NCBI GenBank assembly: GCA_002964805.2
Contig: PUDQ02000010.1
Span: 1,798,001-1,862,000, forward strand
Direction: 5' to 3'
Length of the DNA stretch: 64,000 bases
Source: Trametes villosa
Lineage: Eukaryota > Basidiomycota > Agaricomycetes > Polyporales > Polyporaceae
Shown here: in pieces, positions 36,323 through 47,603 of the stretch
How positions within the stretch are numbered: position 1 is the first letter of the stretch
Layout: every line of letters begins with the position of its first letter
The notes under the pieces: generated by a model
The model's input: the letters and a program-made list of their open reading frames with translations, nothing else
The model's database searches: none
What the model was told of the DNA's origin: nothing
Program-made: the position numbers and the translations under genes

Positions 36323-37303
36323 TGCGTTATGCTGCCAGACGGCGTTGGCGTTCGCGATAAGAGGTCAAGGAGGAGAGGGACGAGGGAAGGTCGTCAAGTG
36401 GAGCGAGGGCGTAACGCAAGCAACGTGAGGGTCGTCGACAACGCGGGGGTCGTAATCGTAGACGGCTTATGTAGCAGTCCCAGGCGATGCGAGTCGCAGT
36501 TGAGACGGATGAGAGTGGGTCTGCGGATGGGCAATGCGGGAAGAGGACAGCCTCGGTACAGACACTGCGCGCGGTGCCCTCCAGTTGGCTTTCGTCTGCT
36601 TTCATAAGCGTTGCTCATCGCCCGATTTGGTAGCACCCCCGGCATCCAATGGTCATCTCGGCCTCACGTTTGCAATCCTGTACCAGGTCAATCTGTATCG
36701 CCTGTCTTATGCGGCAGAGAAGACTTCATATTCTGCGCCTTGTACGCCGCATACACCGAGGCTCTCCAGCCCGAACGCGGTACTTATTGACAAGCTTGCT
36801 AAACGCCGCAGACCTGCTCCCCGAGCGCTGACGTCAATCACAAGCGCCCAGAAGTCGGCCATATGGCGGCGATGTCTGAGCAGCGCAGTGATGCACACGC
36901 ACGAGCACGAGTTCAACAGCATACCTCTTCACAGAAGACCAGCTACGTCTCAATGTTATCCATTAAGTGGTCGTAGCAGGGTGGAAAGAGCTGCAGGGCG
37001 CCGTTGCGCTTGTTGTGCAAGACCCTCGGAATTCAACAAGCCCAAACACCCGCTTTCGGCCATAACCCCGCCTAATTCCGCTTGGGGTTCTGGGCGCCTT
37101 TGCTCGACTCAGTCCTCACCAGCTCGCAAACGGTCGAAGGACTCGAGCATACAGCGACTCCGTAGGTAGGAACGGGGACTGCGTATATTTCAGGAACGCG
37201 AACTCACGCAGTGAACCACAGGGCAGTTGCACGGCTGCAGACGACCCTGGGGCACTAGTACTCACAGCTGATGTGCTGAGCGTCACAGTCCGTGAAACCC
37301 CAC
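36323..37303. other. Spacer upstream of the biotin gene
   Basis: This 980-bp region lies between divergent genes. It holds an open frame of 211 codons (36534-37169, plus) with no motif, no low-complexity bias typical of local proteins and no splice context; I treat it as chance. Otherwise nothing is recognised. Confidence 0.45.
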
Positions 37304-39958
37304 ATGGCGCACCTCTTCAAAAATCTGCGGATACACCAGGTTTTTGGTGCGAACACAGATGTTGGCAAAACAGTCCTCACCTCGGCCCTCGTTCGGGCGT
37401 CGGCGGCTGCCGGTCATTCGGTGTACTACTTAAAGCCCGTCAGCACAGGGCCTATGTCTGATGCAGATGACGAGTAAGTGCGCTATAGTGCTGATAATTC
37501 GACTTCGTGAAGTTGACACTATACAGGCGCGTACTTGCATTAGTCGGCAAACATAGAGAACGCGTACAGAGCAAGTGTCTGTTCCGGTTTGACGACCCGG
37601 TCAGCCCTCACTTGGCAGCTATCAGAGCAAACGAAGCCAGTTCTATCGAGGTATGTATAAACCAGGTTCAATGTGTTGAGGATATTTTGCTTATATTAGA
37701 ACACATAAGAGGACAGTGCCTACCGACGATGCCTTCGTCAATGCGGTAGCAAGTCATATCCGTGATTGCGCGACACAAATTCGCTTTCCAAGTCATATGT
37801 ACGTGGAGACAGCCGGAGGTACGTACCCGGTTTCTTCGCTGTGAAGGCATACTAATCAATCATTTCAGGGGTGCACAGTCCAACATTGTCCGGAACGACA
37901 CAACTAGATGCCTACCGTCCACTCTTCCTCCCCACCGTACTTATCGGAGACTCTCGACTCGGCGGCATTTCCTCGACCATCGCTTCCTACGAGGCTATGC
38001 TTCTCCGCGGGTACATCGTAGACGCCATTCTGCTCTTCCGCGACGAGTACTACCGTAACTGGGAGTACCTCACTCCATACTTCGCCGAGCGTGGAATCCC
38101 GGTCGTCTCCGTCGACCCGCCGCCAGAACGGAAACCGGATCCTGCCGCGGACGCATCTCTAACGGAAAGCTACTACCAGGATATCGTCCCGGGAACTGGA
38201 AACAGCGCGATCTTCGATGTCATCAAGCATCTGGACACCTGCCACACCCGCCGCCTCGAGGAACTCGACTCTATGCCTCGTCGCACCCTCGACACCATTT
38301 GGTGGCCCTTCGTGCAGCACGGCCACGTCAAAAATGACGCGGACGTCAACGTCATCGACAGCGCGTGGGGAGACTTCTTCAGCGTGTACAACGGTAAACG
38401 CCCCGCGACCTCATCGAAGAACTCCCTCCTGGAGCCTCAGCTCGACGGCTCTGCGTCGTGGTGGACGCAAGCGATCGGCCACGCGCACCCCTCACTCGCG
38501 CTTGCCGCTGCACGCGCCGCCGGGCGATACGGCCATGTCATGTTCCCCGAAGCCACGCACCTCCCCGCGCTACAGCTCGCCGAACGGCTTGTCCATGACG
38601 GCCCCGGCCGTGGATGGGCGTCACGCGCGTTCTTCTCCGACGACGGCTCGACCGGCATGGAGGTCGCGATCAAGATGGCCCTGCGTGCGTTTGCGACGCG
38701 TGAGGCCGGCGAGCTCGGCGGTGCGCGACGCAAGGACCTCGGCATCCTCGGCCTCAAGGGCAGCTACCACGGTGATACGATCGGCGCGATGGATGCTTGC
38801 GAGGAGGGAGTGTATACCTGCGAGTGGCATGACGCAAAGGGCTACTGGTTCGACCCTCCTACCGTCTCGATCCGTAATGGGAAGACCGTGGTTAGCCTGC
38901 CTCCCGCTATCGCTGCGGAGACGGAAGACGGCCAGGCGGACGTTCAGACCGTGTCTCTCTCATGGACGTACAACATCGATGAACGGCTTCAGTCACCTCT
39001 GGCCGCCGTATACCGGGGCTACATCGAGCGCACCCTCCAGAAGCTAAAGGACGGAGACGGGCCGCGGATCGCCGCACTCGTCCTCGAGCCCCTCGTCATG
39101 GGCGCCGGCGGGATGATCTTCGTCGACCCGCTCTTCCAGCGCGTCCTCATCGACGTCGTGCGCGGCCCCCGCTCCAGCTCCGGCACGCGCTCCCCGTCCG
39201 AATGGTCCGGGCTCCCCGTCATCTTCGACGAGGTCTTCATCGGCCTCTACCGGCTCGGTCTGCGCTCCTCGACCGCGCTCCTCGGCACGACGCCTGACAT
39301 CTCCGTGAACGCGAAGATCCTCACGGGCGGGCTCGTCCCGCTCGCGGTCACGCTCGCGTCTGACTCCGTCTACCGCGCGTTCCTCAGCGACGCCAAGGCC
39401 GACGCGCTCCTGCACGGGCACAGCTACACCGCGTACCCCGTCGGCTGCGAGGTCGCGAACGAGACGCTCGACGTCGTCGAGAAGCTCGCGGCGAGCCCCG
39501 CGTGGGCGGCGGCGCGCGAGAAGTGGAAGGTCCCCGAGCCGGAGACGGTCAGCCAGACGGCGGTGTGGAGCTTCTGGGACCCGGAGTTCGTCCACGTCGT
39601 GTCGAAGATGGAGCACGTCGCAGAGGTCATGGCGTTTGGCACCGTCCTGAGTATCAAGGTCAAGGACGACTCCGCTGGTACGTATAATATTTCTCACTAC
39701 CTTCACGGCCCACTGAAGCTCTACGCGGACGATCCAGGCTACCAGTCACATTCTGCGCGCGCGTTGCTGCAATCGCTCAAGACTGCTACCGATAACGGGG
39801 GCCTCTCTCCCGCGCCCGGTGGCTCGCCGTTCGGGATCCACTATCGCACCCTGGGCAACGTCGCGTACTTCATGCTCAGCCTCAACACCCCTGCCAACGT
39901 CGCTCGGGAAGTAGAAGAGAGGGTATGGGCCGTGCTTCAGCATAGTCGCGGCAGCTAG
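37304..39958 (+). CDS. Bifunctional dethiobiotin synthetase / DAPA aminotransferase
   Basis: One polypeptide catalyses two successive biotin steps, DAPA formation (BioA-type, PLP) and ring closure to dethiobiotin (BioD-type, ATP), as in plant BIO3-BIO1 and some fungi. Exons are 37304-37473, 37527-37650, 37710-37818, 37869-39677 and 39738-39958, giving 810 residues. The BioD part has the P-loop GANTDVGKT near residue 14, FDDPVSPHLAA, and YVETAGG before the fourth exon, then IGDSRLGGISSTI. The BioA part begins near VIDSAWGDFFSVYN, with SWWTQAIGHAHP, DDGSTGMEVAIKMALR, SYHGDTIGAMD, IFDEVFIGLYRLG and the PLP lysine in NAKILTGGLVPLA. The last intron (39678-39737, 60 bp) has no stop and is a multiple of three; retention would add 20 residues. 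The third acceptor (ATAAG) is the weakest join. Confidence 0.92.
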
Positions 39959-40866
39959 CTACCTCATCGAATCTAATAATGCTTTGCCTTTCTCCGCCGA
40001 CTCCGGGCAACATCGTTCTGTTCCGAAATTCCAACTTTCCTTCACGCAGGGCCATATTCAGTCCCGTATACGATCATTTGGGAGCCCAGCGCGAAGTTCA
40101 ACCTTCTCAGATCGCGCTTCGAAGAGCGCTTCATATCTTATTCCCACAACAGCACTTCAAATCCACAGTTCATCCGAGTAACGGGTCCACCACTCGCCAA
40201 CCACGCCAAACGCAAGGGCAGTATATTCCCAAGCTCACCGTTTTAGAATGTTGACTGACCTTATAGATAACATGCGCAGGAATACGACCGCAATCCATCC
40301 CGCATGGCTGGCGGCCGAAGGGTGCGTCCGAGTCCTATGGCCCATTTGCCGCCGTATCCGCTCATGCATCCTCCGAATCCCAGCAAAGCCCCTCGGCCGC
40401 TGGTGTTGTCTGCTGAGAGGTTCGCCGTCATTGGCTATCAAGGGCAGTCACCATTTTTGCGCCAAGAGCACGCGGTGCTCGTTCCCGTTACGGCTGGGGG
40501 TGGGACAATAGGCCCCTAGCCTACAGCCCATGCCGGTGGCTTAGAATGGCCCCAGCTCTCGGCTACGGTTGATAATAAAAGGCCAAGCGACGAGACTGAT
40601 TATGGACCAAACCGCCCTCTCCTCCCATTCCTCGTGCGGTCACTCTTACTCTCACCACTCCATACTCTGAGAAGATAGCTGATCCCAGAGGTCGTGGATC
40701 TACGCTGCTTGTGTCGCCCATAGAAGATATACACTTCTCATCCCCATTCTACTGGCCGCCTGGAGACACCAACCTGAAGCTTAGGTCCTGAGTTCGTGGT
40801 AAGCCTTTTGCGCTGCCATGACTTATAGTGAAAATCTTAAAACCAGCTCCGCTCTCCAGCTATCAG
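39959..40866. other. Spacer downstream of the biotin gene
   Basis: This 908-bp tandem spacer contains a 72-codon frame at 40304-40519 (Pro-rich, then AERFAVIGYQGQSPFLRQEH) that looks mildly protein-like but lacks any recognisable family. TGATAATAAAAGG lies near 40568. Nothing firm can be called. Confidence 0.4.
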
Positions 40867-42392
40867 ATGGAATACGCCGCCGCCGAACAGAGCTTCCAGG
40901 ACCCTGTGGATAGCCTCCAAGTTCAAAACAGCTTCAACGTGCCGGGCCCGATGAACAAGCTCCCGGTCGAGTTGTTGGTTCCCATATTCGCCGACTCAGC
41001 CATCCGGAACGCCTGGGCCAACAACCCCTACGCCCTCCAAATCCTCTCGCATGTCTGCTCGCAATGGCGGGACATTATCGAGGGGTGCCCCCTGCTTCAC
41101 ACATCCTTCGCCGCCGCTCGCCCTGAGCTCACGGCCCGCTATCTGAAGAACTCGCGCCATGCCGCTCGACGTTGTCCGGATCGACGAGCTCCGCTATGAG
41201 TCTGTGGACCTCAGCATCGACGCCCTTTCCCCGGAGCTCCATCGTGTGCGGACCCTGCACCTCAGTTTGGGATCCATCAATCTCGCCAAGCAACTACTGG
41301 GGCTCGTGGCGACGCATCCCCACTACATCCTCACCGAGCTTCACATCGTGAACGGCAACTCGGATAAATCGGTACTATTGTACCTTCCAAGCATCCCGGA
41401 GATAGACTCGGAGAGTGGACAGGTTCTACGCAGTCTCACGTACCTTCTCCTTCGCAATGTGGAGATCCCCCAGCCCCGGCGGCTCGCAGTAATACCCTTC
41501 AGCCTGCGTCGGTTGGATCTGATGTACCTTGGCGACTACGCATACCCACCCACGACCAACACCCTCCTCTGCCTTCTCTCGTGCTGCCCGCAGCTAGAGG
41601 AGTTCCACATCACCTCGCAAGTACCGGTCCTCCATGGAGATTGGCGCGTATTTCAACCGGCCCACCGACCAAAGAGTCTGAAGAGGATCGTAGTTGACGG
41701 CCCCTGCTTTGCGGCGCTTGTGTTTATCCTCATCCTCATTGAACCCAGCAGTATCCCAAGGGCCCGCTTCAACCTCACCTTCCCAATCTGGGACAAGGCG
41801 GTCGAGAGGCTTCTCGTTCCGCCCCCTTCCGACGGCAGTTGGCTGCTCAAGGTCGAACGGCCTCGGGCTCTGTGCCGCCTTGACATTCGCTCCGACGACC
41901 AGGAGCTCATCCTCCTTGGTTCACACACTCCAGGGCCCATCATCCACAACCTGGTTGCAGATCGCGATATCCGTCCAGCTACGCGTCACGGCGCCCCAAG
42001 ACCTTGCGTCGCCGCTCAAACCACACCCGGGGTTCTGGTCCTGGCCCCTCGATGTCTCGTGCGTCGAGGTCCTCACCATCGACCTCAGCGGCGCCTTCGC
42101 GATGCCCGCGAGCAAGGCCCAATGGTGCAACCTGCTCCGTGGGCTACCCTCCCTCTCTAGAGTGGTGCTGCACGAGCCGCTGTCGTCAGAAGCAGAAGCG
42201 ATGTACCAGGCGTTGGCGTCCCCGGAGGCTGCCCAGGGATTGTGCCCCAAGCTGGCCGTAGTCGTGCTCGTCGATCTCGGGGCCCGCGATCCACCCGGCA
42301 GCATACCCTTTGACACCTGGGTCCTCAAGAACTGCCCCCTCCGCGAGAACTTTACCACTTACTTTGAAGGAAAGCTACATGAATTAGTATAG
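40867..42392 (+). pseudogene. F-box protein gene with two frame breaks
   Basis: An F-box/leucine-rich protein of the expanded basidiomycete type lies in three successive frames. Frame 1 (40867 to about 41158) carries the F-box: MNKLPVELLVPIFADSAIR, then LQILSHVCSQWRDII. Frame 2 (about 41159 to 41955) carries the leucine-rich part (PLDVVRIDELRYESVDLSID, LRRLDLMYLGDYA). Frame 3 (about 41956 to 42392) carries the C terminus (SCVEVLTIDLSGAF, LPSLSRVVLHEPL, TWVLKNCPLRENF). Neither junction, around 41156-41160 or 41950-41965, has a usable GT-AG pair. Each fits a small indel: loss of 2 nt at the first and a 1-nt shift at the second. It is either a young pseudogene or a sequence with errors. The gene lies 265 bp from the VPS34 stop, convergent. 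Confidence 0.65.
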
Positions 42393-42657
42393 TGTCAATG
42401 AATCCCATGGCGATGGTCAAGCTAAGGCTGTGTAGTATATCCATGGTTACGCGCAAATTGGGATAGGGCTTTGCGTGTCAGTAGGACGTCGATTGGCGAT
42501 GATGTCGACGATGTTCACAGTACTCCGTCTGCGAAACAGCTTACCCGTATACCGTATAGCTACCTGTGGCCGTAGCAATCCAAGGAACATGTTTCACTGT
42601 CGCGTCGAGGTATAACCAGCCGTAAGGCGCATAGAATACAAACACACTATATCCCGC

Positions 42658-45600
42658 CTAGCTCCTCCAATACTGCGCCCAGTCGTGCATCCGGTCCAAC
42701 ACCGCCGTGAACGGCGAGATGTCGTTCAGGAGGCGCTCGAAGTGCTCGATTGCCTGCTCCTCCGTCATCTCGAGGCAGAACTTGCCGAGCACCTGCTCGT
42801 GCACGTCGCGCTGCTTGATGTGCGGGATGTTCGCGTCGACCATGAGCGTGACCAAGTTGAGGATCAGGTTCGCGCTCTTGCGCAGGATCGAGAACGCGGT
42901 GAAGCAGAAGCTCTTGAAGCGCGTGTAGTGCACGGACTGCACACCGCCCATCGCGTCCACCATCTCTTTGCAGATCTTGACAGGCGGCGCGAGCGGTTTG
43001 GGGTCGCGGCCGAGGATAAACCCAAAGTCAACTGCGCGGGTGCTCAGCAAGGTCATTTTACAAGAACGCTACGATGCAAGCATACCGTGAAAGAAGTGGC
43101 CATCAGGGGCTAGGAGCAGGTTGTCCAGATGCCGATCACCGACGCCGAGGAGGTAGGTCATAACACAGTAGCCAGCTGCGAATGCTCAGCATACAGATTG
43201 TTTGACAACGGTATTCTGATCGCTTACCACAACTCCTGAGATAGGTGTCGATGACCCCAGGCTCTACGCCGTACGTCCCCACGCTACCCTCGTCCGGATA
43301 GTTCGCCCGAAGGTAGTTCAGCAGCGTCCCATGCTCGCTCACGATCGCCGCGATCGTTTTGCTCGGGATAAACTGCGCCATCCCCTGGCTCGGGCCCGTC
43401 GCCAAAACATCATACGGGCTCAGCTTCAAGTCCAAGTTCTCCTTCCGCAGCAGGCGGTCCATGAGCGTGAACAGCTGGATCACGAGCTGGTCCTGGCGCA
43501 TGTCGTCGCCGTCCTTGAAGATCACGGGGTACTCGCCCCCGCCCGCGCACTGGAAGTAGAGCAGCATCGGGTACATGTTGCTCTTGAACACGTTCGACTT
43601 CTCCGCGCTGATCCCCGTGACCTGCACGCGCGCGTTCAGGGGGAGGGGCAGTGGGGCCATTGTGGAGAGGTTGTTCTTCGAGTCTGCGAGGAAAGCGCGC
43701 AGCTTCTCGATCTTCTTCGGCCGCGGGTCTTTGGACGTGCGCAGTTCGCGCGCGCGTTTCGAGAGCGTATCGACGAGCTCGCCTTGCCGCCGCATGAGGT
43801 CGCGTCTTTCGTCGCCGCTGTCCTGTAGTGAATTGAGGTCGGGGTTCGGTGTCAACCTGCGATAGGAAGCTTGCTCACCCCAAGTATCTTCATGAACTTG
43901 AAGACGACTCTGCCGTACATCTTGGCCATCATCTTGTCATCCATGGCAACCTCGACCATGAGGTACCAGTGGAAGCGGTTCCCCAGTATCGGATCGCGTA
44001 CGGCTCGGGAGATGAGGAAGTCGGCGAGGCCACTGTCGTCATACGAGACTGCGCTCGTAGTCGATCGAGACGAACGCTGATCGCTCGCAGTGCTCTCGAA
44101 TTTGAGCGCCTGGACTAGTTGTAGTAGATAAAGTAGGAGCTCCTGTAATACACGATTAGTCTACAACTCATAAGCAAAGCTCGGAAGCTCACCTCGTCGT
44201 CGGCTCTGTTTAGTTGCTTGACCGCGTACGCTCGGACACGGGAGTCGACAGTGTTTGGACCAAGCAACTCGAGAGCGTCGTCGATGTCGATCTCCGTCCA
44301 CTGGGGCAATAGCTCTTCTACGGCTTGCTTGACTTCGGAGGGGTCCCTCCAAGTAACAGATTTGAGGAACTTGGTGAGGCCGCGCTTGTCTCGAGTCAGG
44401 TAGAAGCGGAACTTCCAAATGAGGTCTTTCTCTTCTGAAGTGAGCGGCTGACTTGGGGCATAATTCAAGATATTCTGGTATTCAGCGCCGCACGTTAGCG
44501 TCGTCCCTTGAAGGATGCGCATGCAGAACCTACAGAAAGCTCGTCTCGGATCTTGGCGTTAGGCTTCAGTTCGCGATCGTACGGACTGCTTCTGTGACTG
44601 CGGACCAGGCGACGGTGCTTGTCCTCAACAGGGTTCTCCCGAGCGATGTCGGGATCTACAATTTGCCACAGATGGGCATCTGAAGTGAAGGATGACGACG
44701 GCGGCGCAGGTGTTGCTGCGGCTGACGATGCTGTCGAAGTCGAAGGGACGCACGATGCATCCTAGCGCCAGCCTGTTGAGAGAAAACAGACGAAGGCGAA
44801 GACATCGTGCTTACCGGTTCGCTGAAAATTACCGGGAAGTCAAAGCGCGGGAGGTCGATGTACAGGTACAGATTCTCGCTCTTCTCAGTCTCAGCCTGCA
44901 ATCCAAATTAGGTACTGCAATGTTGCACGGGCCAGCATACCACACTTACTGCGTGGAGCTCTGCCATCTTCCTGAATGCCATCGCGTCCAGCCAGTCCGA
45001 CCTGGGCAAGTCTCCTCGTTCGTACTTCTTCACCAGCTGTGGATATTATTAGAACTTGCAAGCCCTAAGGGGGCGTCCTCGTGCACCTTTTCCAATCGGC
45101 CCATCTCATCCCGAGTGCCAATCTTGCTTGGGGTAGTCGGCTCATTCGCCCCATCTGCTTCTCGGTCGGGCCATAGCACCATGCGATGCTTTCCTCGCCT
45201 TAGGGTCCTGTTTACGAGCATGATAAGGATCAAACATCGCGCGCGTGCTGAGTACGGCGTACCATTTCTTGCCAAACAAGCGGAATGTAGTCCCTCCCAC
45301 AGGGGTAGCCGACCTCGGACCCGAGATATCCCACACAGTGAAGGTAATTTGCGAGTTCAGCGGGAGGTCGCAGTACCGTATTGGTAGCGTTATCCACTCG
45401 TTCCATCTGTGGGTGCGCGGGTCAACCATCGTACCCATGAAATTTCTGGGTCACAAGAGCTCACGTATAGTCCTTCTTGAACGCCTTGAACGAAGTGCGG
45501 AACGGGATGGTAAGCGGTTTGTTGTCCGCGACGAGTTGGCAGGTCACATAGAGATCCGAGAACTCCCTTCGCTGCGGTCACTCAGAGAAACAGTGGACGA

Positions 45601-45846
45601 ACGGGAGGACGCGTGCTCACGGTGACTGCTGCACACCATGGAAGCGTAACTCGGGTTTCTCTAAGACCTCCGTGAACGGGTGTGGCTTGCGCGTACCCTC
45701 CAGCTGGGATCTATCGGGCAGGCCTAGTAAGCTCGCTAGGAGGGGTGCGCGATGGTGGGGTGCGCTCCGTACATCCGGAAGGTGACCGGCATCTTGAGGT
45801 CGCTGAGCTTTGCAAACGTGAAGTCATCGCGGTTGTCCTTGTCCAT
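42658..45846 (-). CDS. VPS34: Phosphatidylinositol 3-kinase Vps34
   Basis: The class III PI 3-kinase makes PI3P for endosomal sorting and autophagy. Thirteen exons give 843 residues: 45846-45773, 45710-45621, 45566-45465, 45406-45263, 45207-45087, 45036-44950, 44895-44815, 44761-44534, 44474-44193, 44142-43879, 43822-43228, 43175-43086 and 43031-42658. The C2 domain has [31 protein letters not shown] and [13 protein letters not shown]. The helical domain has [20 protein letters not shown], and [17 protein letters not shown] follows. The kinase domain carries [14 protein letters not shown], the catalytic loop [12 protein letters not shown] across exon 12, and [12 protein letters not shown] at the start of exon 13. 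The protein ends [10 protein letters not shown], the lipid-binding C-terminal helix. Start [14 protein letters not shown] matches family length. Exon 3 is joined at the GCGAAG acceptor to keep the frame. Confidence 0.95.
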
Positions 45847-46137
45847 GGTTGTTGCAGCACCGTTTTCAACAGTTTCAGAGGTACTCAAGGTAGTCGTTCG
45901 CAGAACAAGAGGGTGAACGAGTCCGAGTAGCTACTCCGGACGGCGGACGCGGTGGCGGAGAGGGACAGAGAGCCGAATGCGATCAATTCGGAGACGGAGG
46001 GCGCGTCCCCACGGGCGTCTCCCCGCCTTGGTCGTCTCCTGCCCCGATCGTCATGTCGAACCATTCGCGGAATCCTTACCCTTAACTCTCGACCACTCTG
46101 AAGCTGTTGAGCTTGCTACCGACCACATACGAATACA
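45847..46137. promoter_or_regulatory. Bidirectional promoter, VPS34 / Nudix gene
   Basis: Only 291 bp separate the two start codons, transcribed away from each other, so both core promoters and 5' UTRs must share this DNA. No clear TATA box is visible. Coordinated expression is possible but not shown. Confidence 0.6.
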
Positions 46138-47220
46138 ATGGGAGTTGCCCATGAGATTCCTCCGGAGGCGTTGGAGATTCTATCACCCAGAAACAGGGGG
46201 TGTATCGAGCGACTGAGGGCACACCAGCCAGAGGAGGTCGATCTGTCCGTCCCTTTTCATCTCGTCGTTGAACTATCAGTGCTGAGGTAGGCGTCAGCTC
46301 AGGCTATCCCTCGGCTAAACTGGCAGCGGTTCTCGTATTGCTCTATGAGAAGGCCGGCGAACTACGCGTTCTCCTGACTACCCGGTCCAAGTCCCTGCGC
46401 GCGCACCCTGGTCAGGTTGCTTTCCCGGGGGGCAAGGTGGATTCCACCGATAAAGACGTTTTTCATACCGCTGTGAGCATACAATTCTCGCATGTGGTAA
46501 ATGTATGAGAGCTCATGTTCACAGTACCGAGAAGCGCATGAAGAGGTCGGGCTCCCACTTGACTATCCTCACGCGCACACTGTCTGCACCCTTCGGCCGT
46601 ACATCTCATCCAGCAAGCTGCTTGTGACACCCGTAGTAGCCTTGCTCACCGAGCTGTCCATCCTCGACACTTTCGTGCCTTCCCCAGGGGAAGTGGATCG
46701 AATCTTCGATCATCCCCTCGAGGCTATACTGGACCCCAACCTGGCCCGCAAGGATGAGCTGTCCCTGAAGGGCAGCGCGGACTGGCCATACGAAGACGAG
46801 CTTTATGTACGTAGCCCCCCCTAGTCCTGCCAAAAGCCCCTAACCGCCCGCGCAGAATTTCTCGGACATCGAGCTTCCATGGTTGGGCGATAGCACCTAC
46901 CGCATGCACCGATTCCGCTCCTTTGCCTTCGCAATCAAGGGCCTCACTGCGGACATACTCGTACGTGCTCTTCCATCTGCTCTGCGACTCATTGCTTCAC
47001 AGCCAGTCAGATCGCGACGGCGATCATTGCGTACGACAAGCGGCCGACGTTTGAACGCTGGGCCCCTAGGCAGCTGCGCACATTCACCCCCATCCTACGA
47101 ATCCTCGAGGCCCAGATAGGTGTGCAGGATGCTGTTTCGGGGACGTCGACGCCCACACCGAAGGTCGAGGTCGAGGTATCATCAGGGTTGGGGAGTGCAG
47201 TGGTCAGCGCGGACAAGTAG
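46138..47220 (+). CDS. Nudix hydrolase, CoA diphosphatase type (PCD1/NUDT7-like)
   Basis: This enzyme probably cleaves CoA or oxidised CoA in peroxisomes or mitochondria. Five exons give 293 residues: 46138-46236, 46287-46472, 46525-46806, 46856-46960 and 47011-47220. The Nudix box spans the second intron: FPGGKVDSTDKDVFHTA joined to YREAHEEVGLP, with the NUDT7-type spacing and an Asp in the position of the first Glu. An N-terminal PCD1-like lead is present (GCIERLRAHQPEEV). Next come RPYISSSKLLVTPVVALL and a C-terminal YRMHRFRSFAF. Start ATG 46138 has a strong context (ACAATGGGAG). The first intron is the weak point: no GT-AG pair gives the expected VDLS-type junction, and the one chosen (46237-46286) preserves the frame with a small difference. 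The C terminus ends SADK without an evident peroxisome signal. Confidence 0.8.
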
Positions 47221-47445
47221 CCTTAATCGTCGCAATGTGTGCACGGCACGTGGTAGGAACCTCAGTTATGTATCTGTATTGCTTCAGGCTGCTTAAGCAG
47301 AACCTCAGCGATGTATCCCAGAGCGCCTGGAGACAAGTAAATCGGCTCAGACCTGCTCACCGTGCGCGGTCACATGATCGCGTACTCCTAGGTAGTCCTG
47401 AAGATGTTCTCGACTGGATCCATCGTAGCTGATGGTCTGGTCTTC

Positions 47446-47600
47446 AAGCGCATTATGGACACGTACTTTTTCTACGAGGAATATCCGTCTTCACGGGCTT
47501 GTTGAGAGCGGGAAATACACCCAACGTCCTATCCTTACTTCCGCGCTTGCCAACGGAGTACCAGGATTGTTCTACTCAAGAACAAACCTGGTGATGTCTT
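47446..47600 (+). pseudogene. CobW exon-1 fragment (decayed copy)
   Basis: This stretch aligns by eye with 1377-1497 of the CobW gene: CCGTCTTCAC, GAGCGGGAAA, CCTATCCTT, CGCTTGCC and GGTGATGT recur in the same order. The translation has changed: the P-loop GFLGAGKTS reads GLLRAGNTP, the frame then runs to a stop, and no other CobW exons follow. It is a non-functional fragment that ends about 30 nt before the repeat copy, so the 1.4 kb carrying exons 2-6 is missing. Confidence 0.75.
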
Positions 47601-47603
47601 CAC

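Noticed and set aside
36534..37169. 211-codon ATG-started frame upstream of the biotin gene
   Set aside because: It has no family resemblance and a mixed composition without codon regularity, lies in a promoter region, and overlaps open frames on the other strand.
37871..39958. Biotin gene read as a single 695-codon ORF
   Set aside because: It lacks the P-loop part, which lies in three upstream exons joined in phase, and it reads through a likely 60-bp intron.
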